This document shows positions 24,713 to 32,823 of a DNA stretch of 43,491 nt, one piece after another. Where the stretch lies: positions 1-43,491 of the forward strand of contig JANXML010000131.1 of NCBI GenBank assembly GCA_025354645.1. The letters are read 5' to 3'. The position numbers and the translations under genes were made by a program. Each line of letters opens with the position of its first letter. The stretch's first letter is position 1. The stretch comes from Arcicella sp. Its GTDB lineage: Bacteria > Bacteroidota > Bacteroidia > Cytophagales > Spirosomataceae. The notes beneath the pieces were generated by a model. It searched no databases and was not told the DNA's origin. It saw nothing but the letters and a program-made list of their open reading frames with translations.

Positions 24713-25135
24713 ATGAAAAAAATATTAATTGCTTATGTCGCTTTACTATCATGGTCGTGTGTAAAGAATGAAGAATTAACTCCCGTTACTCAAACAACTC
24801 CTCCCGCAGTTGTGAGTGGCACCCAGGAATCGTTAGGAACATTTAGTAATGGAGTTCATCCAACTTCTGGAACGGTTAAATTAGTTGCTGATAAGACAGA
24901 TGCCAAGAAAAAATACCTTTCTTTCGAGAATTTTAAAACCGATTCAGGACCTGATTTGTACGTTTATTTAGCGGAAGACAAGAATGCAAAAGGCTTCACA
25001 TCGGTCATGAAATTAGACAAAACGGGAACCTTTGTACTTGACGTACCTGCCAATGCAGATTTGAGTAAACAGAAATACGTATTAATTTGGTGTCAGCAGT
25101 TTACGGTTTTGTTTGGAAGTGCAAAATTGGAATAA
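24713..25135 (+). CDS. DM13-domain lipoprotein
   Basis: The ATG at 24713 gives 140 residues starting MKKILIAYVALLSWSC, a lipobox with the acylated Cys at 16; an upstream ATG at 24686 would spoil the signal. The mature part is a DM13 domain: SGTVKLV, the GPDLYVYLAED strand, and the C-terminal YVLIWCQQFTVLFGSAKL with the conserved Cys. DM13 domains have been proposed to carry redox cofactors or join extracellular redox chemistry; the function in bacteria is unproved. It precedes a barrel protein and a YceI protein on the same strand, but a REP hairpin lies directly after the stop. Confidence 0.85.
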   Translation: MKKILIAYVALLSWSCVKNEELTPVTQTTPPAVVSGTQESLGTFSNGVHPTSGTVKLVADKTDAKKKYLSFENFKTDSGPDLYVYLAEDKNAKGFTSVMKLDKTGTFVLDVPANADLSKQKYVLIWCQQFTVLFGSAKLE

Positions 25136-25158
25136 TAAAATAACCTATTGGAATTGGA

Positions 25159-25189
25159 ACTTCCCGAAAGTTTAATATTTTCGGGAAGT
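25159..25189. repeat. Single REP palindrome after the DM13 gene
   Basis: Arms ACTTCCCGAAAGT (25159-25171) and ATTTTCGGGAAGT (25177-25189, one mismatch), 5-nt loop. The flanks (GGA before, TGAGC after) resemble element B of the 14.8 kb array. It starts 24 nt after the stop codon at 25135 and may work as the terminator. Confidence 0.9.
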
Positions 25190-25285
25190 TGAGCCAAAGT
25201 ACTAAATTTTATATCCAATAAGTTATGTCATAGTCTATAACGTAATCACAAAATATAATAGTCTTAAATTTAAAAACCCATTTTC

Positions 25286-26020
25286 ATGAAAAAAGCCATT
25301 CTTTATTTATTTTTAAGTTTTATCACTTTCAATATTTCAGCCCAAGGGCTTGATAAAACCTATAAAACTTTTGATTTAGCGATTGGGGCAGGCAAAACGG
25401 GTTTTTCACCCGTCATATCATTCACACAGTTATGGGGCTTAGGAAATTCTAATCGTTTCAAAATTGGTTATGTGGCTCGTATAACACCTTATTTTGGTGG
25501 AGAAACCAATTTCAGAACCGCTCCCGCCCGATTTACCTCGGGGACTTCAAGTTTTTCAGCCCTGTTTGCGGATGATATTGTTGCCAATATTGATACATTC
25601 AGAGTAAAATCGTTTCAAACATTTGCCGTGAATATTGGCGTTGTAATTCAATATGCCATTTCAAATAAGTTAGAAGTTGGTTTTAATATTGATGCCACAG
25701 GAAAGACTTGGGGAACCACCGTTTCAGGCGATTTAATTTCAACCAGAAACAAACGTAAATTTCAAGATGGCTCAAAAACTTCTGATGCAAATCCTGAGAC
25801 GTGGAATTTTTTGTTAGTAAGTGATTCAGACATAGGTAGCTTAAATTCAGAGATTTATGCTCGTTATTGGATAACAAACAAAATTGGAATTAGAGCGGGA
25901 ACAAGTTTCCAATTTGTGGAATTAACTACTGAAAAGAAAGTAGAAATTAATGGTAGATTGAACGACACTTGGCGGTCGAAAAGCCTAATGCCGATAGTTG
26001 CGGTTTCTTATAAATTTTAA
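25286..26020 (+). CDS. Outer-membrane beta-barrel-like protein of unknown function
   Basis: The protein has 244 residues with a signal peptide ending ISAQ. The mature part is a series of alternating amphipathic strands (FDLAIGAGKTGFSPVISF, FAVNIGVVIQYAISNKLEVGFN, SEIYARYWITNKIGIRAGTSFQ) and ends in VAVSYKF with a terminal Phe, the standard signature of an outer-membrane barrel of about 8-10 strands. No family was recognised. It lies just upstream of the YceI gene (32-nt gap), so the two are probably co-transcribed. Confidence 0.7.
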   Translation: MKKAILYLFLSFITFNISAQGLDKTYKTFDLAIGAGKTGFSPVISFTQLWGLGNSNRFKIGYVARITPYFGGETNFRTAPARFTSGTSSFSALFADDIVANIDTFRVKSFQTFAVNIGVVIQYAISNKLEVGFNIDATGKTWGTTVSGDLISTRNKRKFQDGSKTSDANPETWNFLLVSDSDIGSLNSEIYARYWITNKIGIRAGTSFQFVELTTEKKVEINGRLNDTWRSKSLMPIVAVSYKF

Positions 26021-26052
26021 ATTATTATACTTCATCAACCATCATTAAACAC

Positions 26053-26586
26053 ATGAAAAAAGGCTTAATCCTAATCCTTTTCGTAAGTCTCACGAATCGT
26101 ATTCTTGCCCAAAACTGGAAGCCCATAACGGCAGGCGTTAATTTCAAAATGAAGATGTTAGGAACAACTGTAAACGGTAATTTCAAAGGCTTTTCAGGAA
26201 TACTAAAATTTGACCCAAATGATTTAGCCAATTCAAGTTTAACTGGAACGGTTGATGCCAGTACTATTGATACGGATAATAATCTCAGAAACAGACATTT
26301 AAAGGAAAAAGAAGATTTTTTCAACGTTGTAAAATATCCTAAATTAAAGATGAAAACTACCAAAATTGAAAAAGATGGTAGTAATTATATTGGATATTTT
26401 GATTTAACGATGAAGGAAACAACAAAGAATGTAAAAATCCCTTTTATTTTTAAACAAGAGGGCGATAAGGCAACTTTTCAAGGAAGTACCGTCATTAATC
26501 GACGTGATTGGGCAGTGGGAGGGGGAACTTTTGGAATGGGTGACAATGTAACTTTTACCATCACGATTAATGCCAGTAAAGAATAA
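26053..26586 (+). CDS. YceI-family lipid-binding protein
   Basis: The protein has 177 residues with a signal peptide ending RILAQ. The YceI fold is recognised by FKGFSGILKFDPNDL, SLTGTVDASTIDTDNNLRNRHLKEKEDFF and the closing DWAVGGGTFGMGDNVTFTITI strand. YceI proteins are periplasmic lipocalin-like barrels that bind isoprenoid chains such as polyprenyl quinones. It probably shares a transcript with the barrel gene before it and the DinB-like gene after it (34-nt gap). Confidence 0.9.
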   Translation: MKKGLILILFVSLTNRILAQNWKPITAGVNFKMKMLGTTVNGNFKGFSGILKFDPNDLANSSLTGTVDASTIDTDNNLRNRHLKEKEDFFNVVKYPKLKMKTTKIEKDGSNYIGYFDLTMKETTKNVKIPFIFKQEGDKATFQGSTVINRRDWAVGGGTFGMGDNVTFTITINASKE

Positions 26587-26620
26587 AATTTAATAACTCG
26601 CAACCTGAAATAATATAAAA

Positions 26621-27124
26621 ATGCTTCAGCAAACAAACATAGACATAATAGATCAACTCATTGATTTACTGAATGATATAGATTTAAAAGTTTATAAAGA
26701 TACGCTCCAACCCTTGCATTATAGTACAGTAGGGCAACACGTCAGACATATCACTGAGTTTTATTTATGTGCATTAAGCGGTCATGAAAATGGCGTTGTT
26801 GATTACGATTCCCGTGAAAGAAATCTTTTAATTGAGATTGATAAAGACTTTACGATTAAAACATTAGAAAATGTAAAACTTCAATTACAAACTTTAAAAT
26901 TTGACCGAAATTTAATTTTAAAAAGTAAATTTGATAGAGATGAAGCTATGGAAATTCAAAGTAGTTTTTTTCGTGAATTAACCTATTTAATTGAACATAC
27001 GATTCACCATTTAGCAATCATCAAAATTGGATTAAACGAAGTTTATCCAGAAATAATAATTTCCAAAAATTTTGGGGTAGCCCATTCTACTCTTAGGTAT
27101 CAGGGGTTAGGGATTGGGGATTAG
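26621..27124 (+). CDS. DinB-like four-helix protein with repeat-derived C-terminus
   Basis: The protein has 167 residues. The DinB/YfiT-like signature is present: the metal-binding His in STVGQHVRHITEF (residues about 31-43) and LIEHTIHHLAIIKIG (about 126-140). These four-helix proteins bind Ni or Zn and often act in thiol-transferase chemistry (bacillithiol or similar). The last residues (YQGLGIGD) and the stop are encoded by the arm of a dispersed inverted repeat beginning near 27093, so the natural C-terminus may have been replaced. The start is the ATG after an A-rich leader. Confidence 0.85.
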   Translation: MLQQTNIDIIDQLIDLLNDIDLKVYKDTLQPLHYSTVGQHVRHITEFYLCALSGHENGVVDYDSRERNLLIEIDKDFTIKTLENVKLQLQTLKFDRNLILKSKFDRDEAMEIQSSFFRELTYLIEHTIHHLAIIKIGLNEVYPEIIISKNFGVAHSTLRYQGLGIGD

Positions 27125-27222
27125 GTAATTAGGGATTAGATTTGTCCAACTAAATTTTTCCCTAACCCCATTTCTTTAACCGCTAATCCCCAATTACCCA
27201 ATCCCTAATCCCCAATACCTAA
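27093..27222. repeat. Long inverted repeat spanning the DinB-like stop and the NRDE start
   Basis: Arm 1 about 27093-27140 (TTAGGTATCAGGGGTTAGGG and on) and arm 2 about 27183-27222 (ending CCCCAATACCTAA) are largely reverse complements over 40 nt. Arm 1 encodes the last residues and the stop of the DinB-like gene; arm 2 ends 1 nt before the ATG at 27224. Confidence 0.85.
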
Positions 27223-27223
27223 A

Positions 27224-27937
27224 ATGTGCGTCCTTACATTCCTTCCTATCATTAATTCAGGCTATATTTTAACCAATAATAGAGACGAAGATATGGCTCG
27301 TCCAAAAGCAATTCCACCCAAAAAGTACAACATCAACGGCAAACAAATCTATTTCCCAAAAGATGCCCAAGCAGGTGGCACTTGGATTGCAACTTCTGAT
27401 GATTTTACGGTTTGTTTATTGAATGGAGCCGCTGAAAACCATGTTCCTAAACCACCATACCGCCAAAGTAGAGGTCAAATCATTTTAGATTTTTTTAAGT
27501 TTGACACCGTCGATAATTTTATTGGAAACTACTCTTTTGAGAATATTGAAAATTTTACGTTAGTAATAATTCACCACAAAGAATTTCTAAAAATCTGTGA
27601 ATTCAGATGGGATGGTTCAACGCTTAGTTACACTTCCAAAAATCCCGAAGAAGCCCATATTTGGTCATCGGCAACACTTTATCCAAAAGAAATCAGAACT
27701 GAAAGAGAACATTGGTTTGCCGATTTCATAACCCAAAATCCTAACTCTACTCGTGAGCAAGTAATAGACTTTCACCTACACGGAGGCACAGGCGACACTC
27801 GCAACGATATGCGGATGAATCGTGATGGAAAATTAATCACGCAGTGCATTTTTCAAGTGGTGAAACAGAACCAATATTTGTCGTTTTCTTTTCATGATTT
27901 ATTGTCGGAGCAGGAATTATTGTATCGGGTTTTGTAG
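27224..27937 (+). CDS. NRDE/TANGO2-family protein
   Basis: The protein has 237 residues. The N-terminus MCVLTFLPI with Cys2 and the NNRDE motif at residues 18-22 define the NRDE/TANGO2 family, whose fold resembles Ntn hydrolases with Cys2 as possible nucleophile. The biochemical role is unsettled. The mid part (GGTWIATSDDFTVCLLNGA) is also typical. The start codon lies directly at the base of a repeat hairpin, which could hide it from ribosomes. Confidence 0.88.
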   Translation: MCVLTFLPIINSGYILTNNRDEDMARPKAIPPKKYNINGKQIYFPKDAQAGGTWIATSDDFTVCLLNGAAENHVPKPPYRQSRGQIILDFFKFDTVDNFIGNYSFENIENFTLVIIHHKEFLKICEFRWDGSTLSYTSKNPEEAHIWSSATLYPKEIRTEREHWFADFITQNPNSTREQVIDFHLHGGTGDTRNDMRMNRDGKLITQCIFQVVKQNQYLSFSFHDLLSEQELLYRVL

Positions 27938-27992
27938 TGGATTTTTATTTGTCAAATATTTAAACTATATTCATAGTTAAAATATTTATGGC

Positions 27993-28076
27993 ATGAAATT
28001 TAAAAAACTATCTTGGTATCAAACGGGCATAATTAGCCTATTTGGAATTTTCTTTTTGGGACGTTTTGAAAAGTGA
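27993..28076 (+). CDS. Possible 27-residue small membrane protein in the rho leader
   Basis: An ATG at 27993 opens 27 codons (MKFKKLSWYQTGIISLFGIF, then FLGRFEK) before TGA. The central hydrophobic stretch is long enough for one membrane helix with basic ends, and the composition looks like a small membrane peptide. There is no family evidence. It could instead be chance in the leader of rho. Confidence 0.3.
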   Translation: MKFKKLSWYQTGIISLFGIFFLGRFEK

Positions 28077-28118
28077 GAAAGAAGTGTAAAATCTATCAAT
28101 GAAAACGTTATAAGAGGA

Positions 28119-28141
28119 AAGCCGCTACAAAGTAGAGGCTT
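28119..28141 (+). other. Hairpin in the upstream region of rho
   Basis: AAGCC-G-CTAC (28119-28128) pairs with GTAG-A-GGCTT (28132-28141) around an AAA loop, one internal mismatch. No T-run follows. The rest of 28077-28261 holds nothing recognisable. Confidence 0.4.
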
Positions 28142-28261
28142 AACAATTAAACAAGCATCATGTTCTTCCGAAAAAGGTCACGCATACGTCCAAAACGTTC
28201 TGTTTATATTTCATAGATATAATTTATAAAACAAAACTAAAATAAATATTTCTCAAAAAAC

Positions 28262-28292
28262 TTGACTTTCTCATTAATTGGCATTAACATTG
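28262..28292 (+). promoter_or_regulatory. Candidate promoter for rho
   Basis: TTG (28262-28264), 20-nt spacer, then TAACATTG (28285-28292), one mismatch from TAnnTTTG. The transcript would carry a leader of about 185 nt that is rich in C and T and poor in G (about 28315-28440). Confidence 0.5.
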
Positions 28293-28485
28293 TAGAACAT
28301 TTCACTAACCTGTGATTTCTCCCGTTAAGACTCTGATTTACAAGTGCTTAACGTCTATTTTCCATCTCGTACCCAATTTTCCCAATTTGATTTTAATCTT
28401 TACATTCTTTTAAAAGAAATTCCTTTATTCAACGAAACCACAAAATCGCAAAGTTTTTACTTTGTTAATTTTTTTATAATTCCTT

Positions 28486-30180
28486 ATGTACAAAATTGAA
28501 GAATTAGACATGATGCTTATTTCGGAGCTTCGTGTGCTTGCCAGACAGTATGCCATTCCAGAAATTAATGACCTTCCTAAGCAAGAACTTATCTACGAGA
28601 TACTCAATAAACAGGCGGTATTGCCACAAAGTGACCGCAAACCTGCCGTAAACCATACCATGCAAGACGATAACAGACCAGAAAGAAAAGTGAGGAAAGA
28701 AATTGCTCCGACAACAGATGCCCCACGACCAAAAAGAACACGCATCCCAAAAGATGAAAACGATTCGACAGTTACTTCAACTCATGAAGTAACTGAGCCT
28801 ACGTATATACCAGAACCAACAAAAACCAGAAGTGTAGTCAAGCCAAAAGTAGCAGAAGAAGTGCCTACCGAAGTGAATTCTTATGATTTTGACGAAGAGC
28901 CAATTGTAGATTTTCCGAGTGACATTGAAGAAGATTTTTCAGTAGATACTTCGTTTCTGACCGCCTATGACGCTTCTGTGTTTCCCCAAGAACCTCGTCA
29001 GGAATCACGTCAGGCTGGAAACGGATTTAAAAAACCAATTTATAATCAAGCCATTCGTGAATTTGATGGAATCATTGAAAATGAAGGCGTTTTGGAGATT
29101 ATGCAAGATGGTGGTTATGGCTTTTTACGATCAGCAGATTATAATTATTTAGCTTCGCCCGATGATATTTATGTATCACCTTCTCAGATTAAATTATTTG
29201 GTCTGAAAACGGGTGACACGGTACGTGGAGCCATTCGTCCACCCAAAGAAGGAGAGAAATACTTTGCTCTTCTACGAGTTGAATCAGTGAATGGAAAGAC
29301 CACAGAAGAGATTCGTGACAGAATTCCATTTGAATATTTAACGCCTTTATTTCCAGAAGAAAAGTTGAAATTATCAACCCGTCCTGATTTGTTTTCTACT
29401 CGGATTCTTGATTTATTTGCCCCTATTGGAAAAGGACAAAGAGGTATGATTGTGGCACAACCCAAAACGGGTAAAACAGTGTTACTCAAAGAGATAGCAA
29501 ACGCTATTTCTAAGAATCACCCAGAGGTTTATTTGTTAATTTTACTGATTGATGAACGTCCAGAGGAGGTAACGGATATGCAACGTAGTGTGCGTGCGGA
29601 AGTAATTGCTTCAACGTTTGATGAACAAGCAGAACGTCATGTAAAAGTTGCCAGTATTGTATTAGAAAAGGCAAAACGTATGGTGGAATGCGGACACGAT
29701 GTGGTGATTCTTTTGGATTCAATTACTCGTTTAGCACGTGCTTACAACACGGTTATTCCATCATCTGGAAAAATACTTTCGGGTGGTGTGGATGCCAATG
29801 CGTTGCACAAGCCAAAACGCTTTTTTGGAGCGGCTCGTAATGTTGAAAATGGTGGTTCTTTGACCATTATTGCTACGGCGTTGATTGACACAGGTTCAAA
29901 AATGGATGAAGTAATTTTTGAAGAATTTAAGGGAACGGGTAACATGGAATTACAATTAGACCGAAAACTTTCGAACCGTAGAATGTACCCCTCAATTGAT
30001 ATTACTGCTTCTGGAACCCGTAGAGAGGATTTATTGATGGACAAAGAAACACTGCAACGAGTTTGGATTTTAAGAAAACACATGAGCGATATGAACTCGG
30101 TGGAAGCAATGGAATTCTTGCAACAGCAAATGAAAGGGACAAAAACAAATGAAGAGTTTTTGGTTTCTATGAACAGATAA
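28486..30180 (+). CDS. rho: Transcription termination factor Rho
   Basis: The protein has 564 residues, against 419 in E. coli. Domains in order: a Rho_N helical domain (residues 1-45), a long polar, probably disordered insertion (about 48-190, rich in P, E, T, R), the RNA-binding cold-shock-like domain (about 198-275, [19 protein letters not shown]), and the RecA-like motor with Walker [10 protein letters not shown] (about 324-332), Walker [11 protein letters not shown], and the Q/R-loop region ([20 protein letters not shown]). Rho is a hexameric ATP-driven helicase that ends transcription. The insertion is common in Bacteroidota. The C-rich, G-poor leader suggests autoregulation through its own rut site. 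Confidence 0.97.
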   Translation: MYKIEELDMMLISELRVLARQYAIPEINDLPKQELIYEILNKQAVLPQSDRKPAVNHTMQDDNRPERKVRKEIAPTTDAPRPKRTRIPKDENDSTVTSTHEVTEPTYIPEPTKTRSVVKPKVAEEVPTEVNSYDFDEEPIVDFPSDIEEDFSVDTSFLTAYDASVFPQEPRQESRQAGNGFKKPIYNQAIREFDGIIENEGVLEIMQDGGYGFLRSADYNYLASPDDIYVSPSQIKLFGLKTGDTVRGAIRPPKEGEKYFALLRVESVNGKTTEEIRDRIPFEYLTPLFPEEKLKLSTRPDLFSTRILDLFAPIGKGQRGMIVAQPKTGKTVLLKEIANAISKNHPEVYLLILLIDERPEEVTDMQRSVRAEVIASTFDEQAERHVKVASIVLEKAKRMVECGHDVVILLDSITRLARAYNTVIPSSGKILSGGVDANALHKPKRFFGAARNVENGGSLTIIATALIDTGSKMDEVIFEEFKGTGNMELQLDRKLSNRRMYPSIDITASGTRREDLLMDKETLQRVWILRKHMSDMNSVEAMEFLQQQMKGTKTNEEFLVSMNR

Positions 30181-30225
30181 AATTGTTTTGCAAATTTGGG
30201 ATTAACACTTTAATTTGGAAACAAT

Positions 30226-30314
30226 CAGGATGTGGTAAAGTCTGATAGCATACAATTCTGGGGGCGTGTGGTTGCAGAAGGTCAGCCACTACTGTTCAAA
30301 TCCTGTCATCCCGA
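30226..30314 (+). pseudogene. Decayed tRNA-Pro (GGG-like anticodon position)
   Basis: The acceptor arms CAGGATG (30226-30232) and CATCCCG (30307-30313) pair at 6 of 7 positions, followed by A73, and no CCA is encoded. The T-loop and its 3' stem (GTTCAAATCCTGT) are intact, but the 5' T-stem is split by about 16 extra nt (30278-30293). The D-stem and anticodon stem are broken, while the loop position still reads GGG, a Pro anticodon. At 89 nt it is too long for tRNA-Pro. It resembles a tRNA-Pro gene that has lost function. A strong terminator follows. Confidence 0.6.
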
Positions 30315-30322
30315 CTAAATTT

Positions 30323-30357
30323 AAAGGAAGTTTTCGTTCAAAACGAAGGCTTCCTTT
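30323..30357 (+). terminator. Strong terminator downstream of rho and the tRNA relic
   Basis: A 16-bp stem including two G-U pairs (30323-30338 with 30342-30357), a 3-nt loop, and a run of eight T residues (30355-30362). Confidence 0.9.
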
Positions 30358-30394
30358 TTTTTGGTAAACACTTTTAGAAAAATGCTTTAAACAG

Positions 30395-30560
30395 TTAATA
30401 TTTCAACCTCAACCGCTCCAATTCTTTTCGCATAAACGCCTCTAAATGCTCTTTGGTAGGTAAACGAAGTTGATATTTACTCACAAAAAGGTTGTTGTTT
30501 CCTGCGGTTGCGATGTGTGCTAAGGCAATATCTTTTCAGTTGCTAATTGATGTAGGCTTG
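30395..30560 (-). pseudogene. Remnant of a nuclease-like gene (DUF1016/YhcG-like C-terminus)
   Basis: On the minus strand an open stretch with no start ends in FVSKYQLRLPTKEHLEAFM and RKELERLRLKY before TAA at 30395-30397. It reads DIALAHIATAGNNNLF upstream, then meets a stop at 30536-30538; a neighbouring frame continues as LHQLATEK, which suggests a frameshift. The SKYQL-LP pattern resembles the end of PDDEXK nucleases of the DUF1016 type. The rest of the gene is gone. The family call is tentative; that this is a decayed gene end is more secure. Confidence 0.45.
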
Positions 30561-30590
30561 ATTGTGTTTTTACTAAATGGAAAATACCTC

Positions 30591-31895
30591 TCAATGCTTC
30601 ATAGAAAATAACTCCGATTTCCGCTCAATGTCCCCAATAATTGTCATTCTCACTAAGTCAATTCTGGCATCGGTCATTTCCATTATCTGGAAATTGAAAG
30701 GCTGGTAAATGATGGTTTCGTTGAGTTCTGGTATGTCTTCATTAATGTTTGTAATCATTCCACCTAACGTATCATAATCCCCCTCTGGAAGATTCCAGTC
30801 GTATTTATCGTTTAAATAATCTATTTCCAAACGCCCTGAAAGTAGGTAGATTCTATCTTCAATTCGTTTTTCTATCAGGTCTTCATTATCATCATATTCG
30901 TCTTCAATTTCGCCAAAAATTTGCTCCATTACATCTTCCATACTCACTAATCCTGCGGTGCTGCCAAATTCATCCACCACCAACGCCAACGACTTGTGTT
31001 CCTTAGAAAATTTGAACAATAAATCCTTCGCAGGCATGGCTTCTGGCACAATCGGAATGGCAGTCAAAATCCCTTGAATTTCCTTTGGTTTTTTAAACAT
31101 TGCCAGCGAATGACAATAGCCTAAAACATCTTCCATCGTTTCTTTGTAAACCAAAACTCTTGAATGACCGCTTTCGACAAAGGTTTTTTTCAATTCATCC
31201 ATGCCGCCTTCAATATCCATTGCCACAATATCCGTTCTCGGAATCATGCAATCACGCACCCGCACTTGCTTGAATTCGAGGGCATTGTTAAAGATTTTTG
31301 TATCAACTTCGGTTTCTTCATCCGTGGAAACTTTGCGGTTAAGATTTTGGAGATAATTGTTCAAATCAGTCAGTCCAAAAGCGGGGCGTTCTTCTGAGTA
31401 TTCCAAGCGTAAAACATTGTTGATGAACCACTTAGATAATCCCACGATTGCCCATACGAGCGGATACATGAGCGTATAAATTATCAAAATTGGAATGGCT
31501 AAAACTTCCAAAAAACCGTCTGGATTTAATAGAAATATACTTTTTGGGGTAAATTCTGAGGTCATCAAGATAATAACCGTTCCAATAAAAGAAGCAATCA
31601 AACCAGCCACCAAACCATTTAGAACGGGGAAAAAATGTTCGATTTGGTGATGTAAAAAACCCTCCATAAAAATACCATACGCCACCAGCGATAAGGTATT
31701 ACCAATTAACATGGTACCAATAAATTTTGAAGGATTTTTGAGGTATTTTGAGATAATTTGCCCCGTAATGACTCCTTGTTTGGCTTGAAGTTCAAAATAG
31801 AGTTTATTGGCAGACACAAAAGCCATTTCAACACCCGAAAAAAAAGCGGAAGCGATGATGGCGACAATTATACTGATTGCTTGTTGGGAGTTCAT
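30591..31895 (-). CDS. CNNM/CorC-type transporter (DUF21, CBS pair, CorC_HlyC)
   Basis: The protein has 434 residues. The DUF21 membrane domain (about 1-190) has four hydrophobic segments and the small-residue ASAFFSGVEMAFVSANK motif. A CBS pair (about 215-335, IPRTDIVAMD, then VVDEFGSTAGLVSMEDVMEQ) binds nucleotides. The C-terminal CorC_HlyC domain (about 350-425) has LSGRLEIDYLNDKY and YDTLGGMI. Family members act in Mg or Co efflux; the old name hemolysin is misleading. It is alone on its strand in this position, with the tRNA/nuclease relics just past its 3' end. Confidence 0.92.
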   Translation of the reverse strand: MNSQQAISIIVAIIASAFFSGVEMAFVSANKLYFELQAKQGVITGQIISKYLKNPSKFIGTMLIGNTLSLVAYGIFMEGFLHHQIEHFFPVLNGLVAGLIASFIGTVIILMTSEFTPKSIFLLNPDGFLEVLAIPILIIYTLMYPLVWAIVGLSKWFINNVLRLEYSEERPAFGLTDLNNYLQNLNRKVSTDEETEVDTKIFNNALEFKQVRVRDCMIPRTDIVAMDIEGGMDELKKTFVESGHSRVLVYKETMEDVLGYCHSLAMFKKPKEIQGILTAIPIVPEAMPAKDLLFKFSKEHKSLALVVDEFGSTAGLVSMEDVMEQIFGEIEDEYDDNEDLIEKRIEDRIYLLSGRLEIDYLNDKYDWNLPEGDYDTLGGMITNINEDIPELNETIIYQPFNFQIMEMTDARIDLVRMTIIGDIERKSELFSMKH

Positions 31896-31901
31896 GTTAG
31901 T

Positions 31902-32174
31902 TTAGGCAAAATGGTACTTATATTCCTGTTCACGACCCAAAAATTGTTCCAAGTGAAACACTTCATCGCAATCATGGAACATAATTAATTGATCGTCAAT
32001 GATATTGATTTTTTTACGTTCAATAGAGCTAAGTTGTTGAATTGACGGAAATTGACTCAATGGAACAATGATAATTCTACCGTCTTTTAAATAAATGGCA
32101 ATTTTATCTTTAAAAGAAAAATTTACTTTCTCAATTACTGGTTGTACTCCTTGAAATCCCTCTAAATTTTTCAT
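31902..32174 (-). CDS. DUF2442-like protein, partner of the DUF4160 protein
   Basis: The protein has 90 residues. The pattern KVNFSFKDKIAIYLKDGRIIIVPLSQFP followed by a Ser-x2-x-R helix and DEVFHLEQFLG is that of DUF2442 proteins, which bind as partners of DUF4160. The start lies 2 nt after the DUF4160 stop, so the two are one transcript. The family is listed among putative antitoxin-like partners; no activity is proved. Confidence 0.75.
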   Translation of the reverse strand: MKNLEGFQGVQPVIEKVNFSFKDKIAIYLKDGRIIIVPLSQFPSIQQLSSIERKKINIIDDQLIMFHDCDEVFHLEQFLGREQEYKYHFA

Positions 32175-32176
32175 AA

Positions 32177-32452
32177 TTAATTCAAATCAATAATTTCTAC
32201 TTTTTGCCCTTCCGAAAAACGCTTTATTTGTTCCAAAATATCATCTTTGTTCTCTTCAATCAGCTTTTGACAAATTTTTAGTTCTTTTTTTGATAAAGAT
32301 CCTTCTTCAAAAACCTCTAAGGTATCTAACCAAATTTTAGCAGACCTACTTCTCTCACTTTTTGTATTAGCGATGTGTAAATGCAATCTTTCTGTCAAAT
32401 CGTAAGCGTAAAAGAAAAATATTAAATTTTTGAAAAGGATAATTTTGGGCAT
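32177..32452 (-). CDS. DUF4160-family protein
   Basis: The protein has 91 residues. DUF4160 landmarks are the FFFYAYDLTERLHLHI strand (usual form FFFYSND--PPHVHV) and KIWLDTLEVFEEGSLSKKELKICQKLIEEN. The DUF4160-DUF2442 gene order is recurrent in bacteria and has been proposed as a toxin-antitoxin-like module. A perfect -7 element (32472-32479, minus strand) lies just upstream, between this start and the previous gene. Confidence 0.8.
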   Translation of the reverse strand: MPKIILFKNLIFFFYAYDLTERLHLHIANTKSERSRSAKIWLDTLEVFEEGSLSKKELKICQKLIEENKDDILEQIKRFSEGQKVEIIDLN

Positions 32453-32471
32453 AAAATACTTTTTTAGTTCT

Positions 32472-32479
32472 CAAATATA
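32472..32479 (-). promoter_or_regulatory. -7 element for the DUF4160-DUF2442 unit
   Basis: On the minus strand this reads TATATTTG, an exact -7 consensus, 20 nt before the start at 32452. No -33 element of the right sequence is found. Confidence 0.5.
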
Positions 32480-32487
32480 CAAAAAAC

Positions 32488-32775
32488 CTACTTCTTTCCT
32501 TTCGTTAAAGCATTTCTTTGGGCTTTTTTATCGTCTTTTTGTTCGGTGGTGGGTTTGTTTTTTTCTTGTTCTTCCAATTTTTTTAAGCGAATTTGCTTTG
32601 AATACTGAAAATAAAACAAACAACCCGCTGAAAACATTAACCATGAATAATGATAGAAAATCTTGTTCCAATACGTTGGTTCAATGCTGGCGGGAAGTCC
32701 TGCACGCATATCTAAAATCCAAATAATCAGAAAGCCCACGGCGGCGAAAAGTAAGAGTATTTCTTTTTTTGACAT
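32488..32775 (-). CDS. Small two-segment membrane protein of unknown function
   Basis: The protein has 95 residues, with hydrophobic segments at about 5-22 (ILLLFAAVGFLIIWIL) and 40-58 (YHYSWLMFSAGCLFYFQY), then a charged Lys/Glu-rich tail (LEEQEKNKPTTEQKDDKKAQ) likely in the cytoplasm. No family is recognised. It stands divergent from the PP2C-like gene with a 48-nt gap. Confidence 0.65.
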   Translation of the reverse strand: MSKKEILLLFAAVGFLIIWILDMRAGLPASIEPTYWNKIFYHYSWLMFSAGCLFYFQYSKQIRLKKLEEQEKNKPTTEQKDDKKAQRNALTKGKK

Positions 32776-32823
32776 TTTGTTGATGATTTATAAAGCCATA
32801 AAATAATTCCATAAATTTACAGT

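Noticed and set aside
30226-30314. A functional tRNA-Pro gene
   Set aside because: The D and anticodon stems do not pair and the T-stem is interrupted, so a relic is more likely.
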